This document shows, piece by piece, positions 1 to 8,200 of a stretch of DNA of 11,562 nt (the stretch's first letter is position 1; every line of letters begins with the position of its first letter). The DNA is from Phoronis pallida (lineage: Eukaryota > Phoronida > Phoronidae), in contig JAOXYC010205017.1 in the NCBI GenBank assembly GCA_028565715.1, positions 1 to 11,562 of the forward strand. The letters run 5' to 3'. A model generated the notes under the pieces. The model was not told where the DNA came from. It saw nothing but the letters and a program-made list of their open reading frames with translations, and ran no database searches. The translations under genes and the position numbers were made by a program.

Positions 1-569
1 CTACAGGCCGCAATTTTCAATCCATTGACTTCATATTTACACAAATCATGTAAACCTGCAATGACTTTAAGTGTAAAATTCAAAATGGCGGCTATGGCGG
101 CCATTTTGTTTTTCTTAAATCATTTTTTGCCATTACTCAGTCAATTTTTGACTTAGGATTCCGATATTTGGTGTGCAAGTACATCTTTCCATAACGTATC
201 AGAATTATTATTCGTTTTTCTTTCCTAATTTTCATTTCCGAATTTCTTCAAGTTGTCGCTCCACTAGAGCGCTTTCATTTTGTGCGTGTTTAGTTTGCTT
301 GCGAACGCACATAAACATTATTTTTCATGGCTAATATTCCATTATCATCGCAAGAATTGACTAAAAGATAAAACACAGAGATTCCATAACGGTATTTAAA
401 TCCGGCAGCAAACTGTTAATGGATTTTTTTTACTAAACAAACAGATGGAATTAACTGTCACCAGAGAGTAAGCCAAATCGCTCCTCTATCTCAGTCGTGA
501 ATAAAGGGAACGGTAACCCCGAGCCCTCCTGAAAGGGCGCCAAGGTGAAACTGTTAGTTTATTGCGCCT
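1..569. other. Non-coding AT-rich flank
   Basis: No open frame of useful length or convincing exon is visible on either strand. It is AT-rich apart from a short GC-rich hairpin near 81-108 and a slightly GC-richer stretch at about 500-570. It could be intergenic or an intron of the downstream gene, whose 5' end is not found. It runs directly into the fold-back element. Confidence 0.5.
81..108. repeat. 28-base hairpin with ATGGCGGC core
   Basis: Arms CAAAATGGC (81-89) and GCCATTTTG (100-108) are perfectly complementary around a 10-base loop. The left arm and loop contain AAAATGGCGGC, which matches the YY1 consensus as I know it. Whether this is a regulatory site or a dispersed repeat fragment cannot be told from one copy. 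Confidence 0.35.
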
Positions 570-575
570 GTATTT

Positions 576-623
576 TATGGAAGGCAATTCCTATGGAAGG
601 CGATTCCTATGGAAGGCGATTCC
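576..623 (+). repeat. Three tandem 16-base copies of the element end
   Basis: TATGGAAGGCAATTCC (576-591) is followed by TATGGAAGGCGATTCC twice (592-607, 608-623). The right end of the element has only one copy, in reverse complement (about 1964-1979). The left tip has therefore been amplified, or the right tip trimmed. The outermost copy still abuts the candidate target duplication. Confidence 0.8.
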
Positions 624-1260
624 CTTCATATTAGAAGAATCACCGCGGTCGCTTTGAAATCACTGCGGTGCTTCCATAATCACCGCGGTGCTTCTATAAT
701 CACCGCGGTGATTCCACAATCACCGCGGTGATTATGCAAAAGGGAACAAAACCACCGCGGTGATTCCATAATCACCGCGGTGATTCCACAATCACCGCGG
801 TGTTTATGCAAACCGGAACAAAATCAGCGCGGTGCTTGTCAAAATCAGCGCGGTCGTTTTCAAAATCACCGCGGTGCTTGTCAAATCACCGCGGTGATTA
901 TGAAAACGACCGCGGTGGTTTTGAAAACGACGGCGGTGATTTTAACAAGCATCGCGGTGTATTTGAAAACGACAGCGGTGGTTTTGAAAACGACCGCGGT
1001 GATTTTGACAAGCACCGCCGTGATTTTGTTCCAGTTTGCAAAACCACCGCGGTGATTTTCTTCCGGTTTCAAAATGAGCGCGGTGATTGTGGAATCACCG
1101 CGGTGGTTTTGTTCCGGTTTGCAAAATGACCGCGGTGATTATGGAATGACCGCGGTGATTATGAAAGCACCGTGGTGATTATGGAAGTACCGCGGTGATT
1201 ATGGAAGCACCGCGGTGATTCTAGAACGACCGCGGTGATTCTTCTAATATGAAGGGAATT
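576..1260 (+). repeat. Fold-back left arm: array of CCGCGG-centred palindromic units
   Basis: About 27 units of 20-21 bases occur between 640 and 1245. The full unit is the perfect 16-base palindrome AATCACCGCGGTGATT; many copies carry one or two changes such as CAGCGCGGTG or GACGGCGGTG. Spacers to the left read CTTCCATAATC or CGTTTTCAAAATC, and to the right GATTATGGAAGC or GATTTTGAAAACG, which is the reverse complement. The arm is therefore also loosely symmetric about 895. It ends with TTCTAATATGAAGGGAATT against the central loop. Confidence 0.85.
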
Positions 1261-1270
1261 GCCTTCCATA

Positions 1271-1979
1271 GATTCCCTTCATATTAGAAGAATCACCGCG
1301 GTCGTTTTAGAATCACCGTGGTGCTTCCATAATCACCGCGGTACTTCCATAATCACCGCGGTGCTTTCATAATCACTGCGGTGATTCCATAATCACCGCG
1401 GTCATTTTGCAAACCGGAACAAAATCACCGCGGTGATTCCACAATCACCGCGCTCATTTTGAAACCGGAAGAAAATCACCGCGGTAGTTTTGCAAACCGG
1501 AACAAAATCACCGCAGTGCTTGTCAAAATCACCGCTGTCGTTTTCAAAACAACCGCGGTCGTTTTCAAATACACCGCGGTGCTTGTTAAAATCACCCCGG
1601 TCGTTTTCAAAACCACCGCGGTCGTTTTCATAATCACCGCTGTGATTTTGACAAGAACCGCGGTGATTTTGAAAACGACCGCGCTGATTTTGACAAGCAC
1701 CGCGGTGATTTTGTTCCGGTTTGCATAAACACCGCGGTGATTGTGGAATCACCGCGGTGATTATAGAAGCACCGCAGTCATTATGGAAGCCGTGATTGTG
1801 GAATCACCGCGGTGGTTTTGTTCTGGTTTGCAAAATGACCGCAGTGATTATGGAATGACCGCGGTGATTATGAAAGCATCGCGGTGATTATGGAAGTACC
1901 GCGGTGATGATGGAAGCACCGCGGTGATTCTAAAACGACCGCGTTGATTATTCTAATATGAAGGGAATCGCCTTCCATA
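1271..1979 (-). repeat. Fold-back right arm, inverted copy of the left arm
   Basis: Read on the minus strand, 1752 down to 1402 follows the plus-strand left arm from 780 almost base for base, including irregular spacers such as CTTCCGGTTTCAAAATGAG. By eye roughly 19 of 20 bases agree over some 350 compared; this was not computed. The arm opens with GATTCCCTTCATATTAGAAG and closes with the single terminal copy ending CCTTCCATA. Only about 10 bases (GCCTTCCATA, 1261-1270) separate the arms. That spacer is itself the terminal motif. Confidence 0.85.
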
Positions 1980-2154
1980 GTATTTAGCTTTGGCTTGTAA
2001 ATGTACACATGGATTCAATCACAGTATTCAAACAATGGATGATCTCACGGTTCAATGTTTGTAGCCAAACCAAGAATTTGTAAACCAGTCAAGGAGTCAG
2101 ATGACCGGAGAGCGACCCCCGACCGGTCAAATACTGGATCTTCATGTGTCACAG

Positions 2155-2252
2155 GTCATGTGACTGACAGAGAAGTACACGTTTTGGCTGTATATGAATC
2201 TGCGCTGGGACACGTAGCCCGTGAGGAAAGAACAAGTCCAAAAACAATTACT
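2155..2252 (+). CDS. Exon A: N-terminal strand of the SSYEPVNW module
   Basis: The exon encodes a peptide containing REVHVLAVYESALGHVARE and ends with KTIT. The acceptor is TTCATGTGTCACAG and the donor ACT|GTAAGG is strong, giving phase 0 at its end. The start is the least certain of the exons. The frame stays open upstream to about 2040, so an acceptor near 2064 (GTTTGTAG) or at 2170 (ACTGACAG) is possible. The peptide joins smoothly to the next exon as KTIT-VSITRQAG, reading as alternating beta strands. It starts 175 bases after the fold-back element. Confidence 0.55.
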
Positions 2253-5200
2253 GTAAGGACCAAACATTACTTAATTGTTTCACTGCAGTGTAGAAAAATG
2301 CAATAACATCTCAGTAATTGACAACCTATGTTGAAATAACTCAAACAATATCATCATACAATACAGGTCTGAATACGTGCACGCGATCATCAAATACATA
2401 TCACGTGATACATGATGACGTAAATGCATTGTTTCATTCATGTTATTTTTTAAAAATTTTGTCACAAATCAGAAAACGGCAACTTATTTGGTGAATAGTT
2501 TGCCTAAATATACGTTATTTGGCAGTACGCCTCGGTAAAATACTTCATCCGATTCAGATTTCAATCGAATAACCTCACCTCATATTCAAACTCACGCCAA
2601 ATAACGTATCAGTATATAATACTTTTTAAGGATGTTCAGGGGAAAGCTTTCAACATGAAGATCGCTAGTTCTATCAATGTAACTTATGTTAATAGTCTTC
2701 ATTTAGCAATCCCTCCCCCTAAAACTGTTGGGGATGACATGTGAGAACAATTAATGAATTTTTATTGCACTCATAGAAAATTGGTCTTACAAAACACACA
2801 GGTTTCCATAACTCGTCAAGCCGGAAGTGTTGAGCGACTTATTGACCTCTACCTGTCGTCATATGAACCAGTCAACTGGACAATATCATGTGCAGATAAC
2901 ACAATTCGCATACGGGAAATTACCACTGTAAGTATGTTATCATAAGTAGACCTATATGTTACATGGCTTTCATGGATAGAACGTACATTCTTACACGAGT
3001 TACTTACTAGAAACTACACAATATGTATGCTCTTACTTGCCGAAAGTGATAAATTGTAGAAAATCTGAAACTAGACTTTGCGCTTCTCATTGAGTAATTT
3101 CTATACTTGCTTATAGCGTAAAAATCAACTAAGAAAATAGAAGTAGCTGGAATAACTCAGGCAGAAGTATCTGACCGACTATCCAATAGACCCGGGTTCC
3201 TTTCCCAGTTCAGTTTCGAGGTTTTCTGTCATTTCATAAATAAGTTAAAGTTTTTACTGATGACATTAAAATCACAGTAACACAATAACCGGCTGAAAAT
3301 TATAATTTTTTTTTTAGCTTATTTCAATACCGTTATAAAATGCATTGCCAATTAAACGAAACAACGAAACATTTGAATTCTTTTCCAGTCATCTAACTAT
3401 CACATATTAACGACGTTCACTGTTGAAAAAAGCTGCCAACAACAGACAGTTATTACTCATAGAAACCTCGATTATGATTGGAGTGTCGATAACGATGGCG
3501 ATGAGTTAAAGAGGGTGCTGGAAATCAGTGGATTCGTCACCTCATTTACGGGAAAGTACAATGCCTTTGACTGGGTACTTACTGTTGGTTTTGATAAGGA
3601 TGGTAACGACATGGTTGGAGGCGGTGAATTGGCTGGGAAATCAACTGAAGGTTTTGTATTGTCATTAATGAAATATGAAGCGATTTTTTGTAGAACAAGT
3701 CAGTAAAATTCTCTCACGTTGATATTTTCAATCACCCGGTCAAGGTGCTTCCTCAGAAATTGGTTGGACTGGGCTTCTAGCATGCGCCAATTCTTGGCCG
3801 TAATAATACACTGGGCGGCTAATCATGGTAGGGCTACTTTCACATCTGCAGGTGCTAGAGGAACTATTTGAGCACTAACCCTTCCTAAACCTATTATTTT
3901 TAGTCATTTTTAAGTTTTATTGACTTGCAGTAGTTATCTTTATGTTTTTCAGTAGACAAATGTTTATCATCAAGTGATTGTTGGGTTGAGTTTAACTTCA
4001 AATACAGTCAGATATGGACAGATTGCCATGGTGAACAATATGTGCGAGGTACAAACATGATGGTAGGGAAATATGTCGGCGTAGTTCTGTGCTCTAGTAC
4101 AAGGTAATTGTCTGTTCTTGGGTACAAAGTATTGACAAGTTTACATATCGCTAAAATGAATAACGACACTGCGACCCTAAATGAACGGGGTTTAGTTTTC
4201 ATGATTCTTGGAACAATCTATCTATTCTTGCTTCAAATTTACATACTTTGTGAAACTTGGGGTAAGATATAAGGGCGACAGTAAATCTGTGGTCTAAAGT
4301 AAATTAACTTGGTTTAACTCACCTACAATCTTTGACCAAAGTTCAATTGTTATGTCGTGACGGGGAAATGTCGGTTAACCAGTAGCCGCTTTGGAATCAT
4401 TGACAGTTGCATGATGCCTTTTATATTATAATTTTCAGGTATAAATTGTTTATGAGTGACTCACTGGACGATACTTTCCTGAATATAGCTGATGGAGGCG
4501 GACACGGTCAAGATCACTGTGAGTTAATAGGTGGTGACGAAGATAATGCAAATCTACCATCGCACTTCTGGGACTCTCCAAGTGCAACCGGTGAGTTTGC
4601 CAAATATATTTCCTTAGTTTAAGGATTTTCTTTTATTAACCTAGATTAACTTCTAATAATTTTGAGTAGGTACGACATGAGGCCTCTGCAAATGTAGTCA
4701 ACACGTAGTCAACCTACCCATAGTCAACCCAGTTTCGTCCACCACTCCCTCATTAGTCCTTCTACTCACGGTCAACTTTGAAAGCACTCATTCATTTAAG
4801 TACTGTAGTTAGGTAGCAGTCCTTCTGATAAGCATGTTTTATTAAATACTAGGTTGTATTTAACTTTGATAAGTTTGGCTGTCAACGTACATACAGTCGA
4901 AGAGTATGACGGCGATCAGGATCAGTTTGAAACAATAGATCTCCCAGTGTTGGTGGTCGCATTGTGTGCAATAGCAAATGAAACACAACGTAAATAGTTA
5001 AAAATTGACTAATATTTCGCAACCTTCCCATCAGAGTACAGGTACAGAATGAATTACATTAATGCAGTTCATAGCGAGAAATGACAATGCAAACGCTACT
5101 AATACAGATCGACACAGGGTGCGAACTATCCCGGTGTTTTGGCCATTCAAATTTGGCCGCTCAAAGTTTAGCGACAACACAAAGATCCGCTACATTGAGT

Positions 5201-8200
5201 CCAATGTTAGAAATCTCAGTGAGTCTTTGTTAATAAAGTTTGAGCGACCAAAATAGAATGGCCAAAACAGTGGGATAGTTAGCACCCTGTGTCTGTATTA
5301 GAAACGTTTGCATTGTTATACAAATTTGCCTTGCCATTTCTTGCTATGAACTGTATTAGTGTAATACATTCTGCACCTGTACTCTGATCGGGACTCTGAT
5401 GATGCAACAATGGTTGCGAAATATTAGCCAATGTTTAACTATTCACGTTGTGTTTTATTTGCTATTGCACACAATGCGCCAACCAACAATGGGAGATCTA
5501 TTGTTTAAAACTGATCGCCGTCATACGTTTTGACTGGACAGTTAAAGCCAAACTTATCAGAGTTAAATACAAGCTAGTATTTAACAAAACATGCTCATTT
5601 AAGTAAGGATATTAGACTTATCACGAAGTACATCAGTGATTCTAGTCCATCTTCCAATGTATAGCATATAACTGCTATCAAAAATCAGTTGTTCAACGAG
5701 TCCAATCACCGATATGGAACCTGGAAGCTGTATGCTTTCAATCGTTGTTTTTATTTTATTCATTTCATCGCTGCTCACTGGGAAGAAATATATCTAAATA
5801 AGTTTACCACCTATTGGAGAGCTGAATAGGCTAAAAGCAATCATTCCCTAACAAACCAAACCCACCTATTGATCAACCGAATTGCGAAATACCGAAGTAT
5901 GGCGTCACGATTCTTAATTCAGTCGTTTCGGCAAATCATTCTGATATTGAGGCAAGCGCAATCCCCATTATCAGTGAGGCTTGCTTTCAGAAAGAAAAAT
6001 CATTCACTTATTAAAGCGCAAGTCGCGTTTCATTGCATGTAAACGAGCGCAAGTTGCATTGTTCTGAAGGCAAACCTTAATCTTGATTCAAAATGTCGTC
6101 TTCTTGATATGATTGCATATCAAAATATAAAAATTAGCGGGAACTCTTTTCCAGAAAATTCTGCACACCTTGAAATTCTGTCTTCGAACAATAAACTTCC
6201 TATTTTCAGAATTGTTATTGGAATACTTTACATATAGAATAAGTATAAATATTTGTCCCATCACAAACACATAAAACATTGGTCAGGTGGATATGATATA
6301 TAGGTGCAGGCCACGCCACATTGTGGCAACAGCGCCGGTTTTATTGCAATCTCTTGGTATTGCAAAATATGAAGGTTGATATTAATTAGTATGGAAGAAC
6401 TATTTGCTAGATTTAAGTGCAGATACAGATTTAATACACCTGAGTTTCTATAATAAAAATCAATCAAAAATAAGTTGTTTATTAAAAAGTGCGACCACCG
6501 ATCTTCCGATTGCTTGCACAAACCACAACAACTGAACCGTGGTGGTCACATACCGAAAGTGCACATTTACAATATTAGTTTTTCGTTCCAGGGTATTATC
6601 GTTACAACAAAGATCAGCCAATGAGTATTGGCCGTATTGGGGCAAAGCCAACGTGGACGGGGAAGTATTACTGCAGGTGGTATGAATGTGGAGTGAATGT
6701 TCCTGGCAACAGTAGGGTTGTAAAATGTAAGACACTTGTTAATGTTATATGTTAAAGAAAAAATCCTGTGAGCAAAACAGATTGAAATACCAATTTCTAT
6801 GGATTGTAGAAATAGATTTATTATAAAAAAACGACATTCTAGACTGAGAAACTTAGTTTATCAACTGCAAGTTTTTCATTTACCAGGAAAACAAACAATC
6901 GAAAACTATGAGACTTGGAGTGATTCGCAGACTCCGTACTGCGAAGAACGAATAGCGTTAAAGTCGCATAGACCGTCAAATTTGTTAAAAAATAAACGAA
7001 TTAAAACAAATGAAATCACTTCCTAATTGCGTACAATTTCTGTTATTTCATGTCCATCAGCTATCCTTACGACTTAATCGTAACTAAAACTAAAACTTCG
7101 AAACGCCTTTCAGCTTCGTAACCCTGGTAACCCGTCCATGTTTTACCTACAATCCGGCACCGCGTCGAAATTTATTTCGGGGCGCCGTAATTTTATCGAG
7201 TACTAAAACAAACTTTAGCATTTTTGCGCGTTATTCTTAAGTTTTTGTATTGGATTTAAAGTGATAAACACCCAAGAGTCAAATATGTAAGCTAGAATTG
7301 CTTTTAATCCGTTTGAAAGGAATTTTAAGGCTAACATGACGGTCTATGCCCCTTTTTAAAAGACTGTACTTATGAATTGTATGGGAAATACACTATGCAG
7401 TAGGCCATTCGTAGTTGTAATGAATCATACATAGTATTGTTCTGAAATGTTATTACTAGCGTACCGTGGCATCTCATTTAGCATTGCGTGCAATAGGTGT
7501 TATTCCATGCACGTCCAACTTAATTCAAAAATTCCTTATAATGCCTGAATTAATCACGTATATTACTTGGTTCATTCAAGACACAACAGAAACCTCATCG
7601 GAGACAACGACCTCAGCTTCACCTTGGTGGGTTAAGACTACACCTGCAAGTCATGCTGAAACAACGTCATCAGATACTAGTAGGTTGTTGACGTTAGGTT
7701 TTCTCATGTAGTGCTTCTTCAATTTTACCTTCGCCCTACGTAATGTTTGTATTTTCCGTTTATGTATTGTCATGTCTTTCCAATGGTCCTCAGTGTGGTT
7801 TCGCAAACAGTGTGGCGTGACTTTCCCAGCGTAGAAACAAGGATTTTAAATATAGAATACTGGCTCGAGAATTGAAGATGTTTACCGAAAAAACTCCAAT
7901 GATTGCGGAATACATTACATATTTTAAAAGATGACACATGTTTTAGTTTGTTTGTTTATTACAACCGTGCTTGGAGAACTTTTGGGTGAGCAACCGATCG
8001 ACAAGAGGATCATTCTCGCAGATTCGAGAAAACGTTCAACGAAATCTCTAACACTGAATGTAGCTGTGTTTTTAATCACATTTATATTCACTAGCAACTG
8101 CAACCGCAGTTACATTCCTCCGGGGGCGAGCACCACTAATCAAAAACACCAACGACTTTATCTACTTTATAAAATATGATAAACAATCAATTAACGAAAA

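Larger units (their letters stand above)
570..1985. mobile_element. 1.4-kb fold-back element with candidate 6-base target duplication
   Basis: The body (576-1979) begins TATGGAAGG and ends CCTTCCATA, perfect inverted ends. It is flanked by GTATTT at 570-575 and again at 1980-1985, a plausible target-site duplication. Inside lie two long arms in opposite orientation, both made of 20-21 base units around the palindrome AATCACCGCGGTGATT. No transposase or other gene is present, so it would be non-autonomous. The layout, with long terminal inverted repeats built of short sub-repeats, is that of FB elements in Drosophila and TU elements in sea urchin. The sequence itself is not one I recognise. 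The target duplication is short and could be chance. Confidence 0.8.

Noticed and set aside
780-1129. Overlapping ORFs encoding heptad-repeat proteins
   Set aside because: They are open in several frames on both strands because of the 21-base unit. There is no codon-like composition and no splice or start context.
640-1945. CRISPR-like array (regularly spaced palindromic repeats)
   Set aside because: The spacers are only a few bases long and repeat one another, the repeats are full palindromes, the array reverses orientation at its centre, and the surroundings are intron-containing animal DNA.
2399-2410. TATCACGTGATA palindrome as an E-box regulatory site
   Set aside because: A single short motif within an intron; it may be chance and nothing else supports a regulatory element there.
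3142-3213. Functional tRNA gene
   Set aside because: Only A- and B-box-like parts are present. The acceptor stem does not pair and the B box is GGTTCC where GGTTCGA is expected, so a SINE remnant is more likely.
6088-6735. Three minus-strand ORFs (up to 91 codons)
   Set aside because: They lie in AT-rich intron or are antisense to exon F, with no recognisable protein pattern.
6799-7026. 75-codon plus-strand ORF in intron F-G
   Set aside because: Lys/Asn/Ile-rich composition follows the local AT content, there is no matching splice phase, and it overlaps the left end of the inverted-repeat interval.
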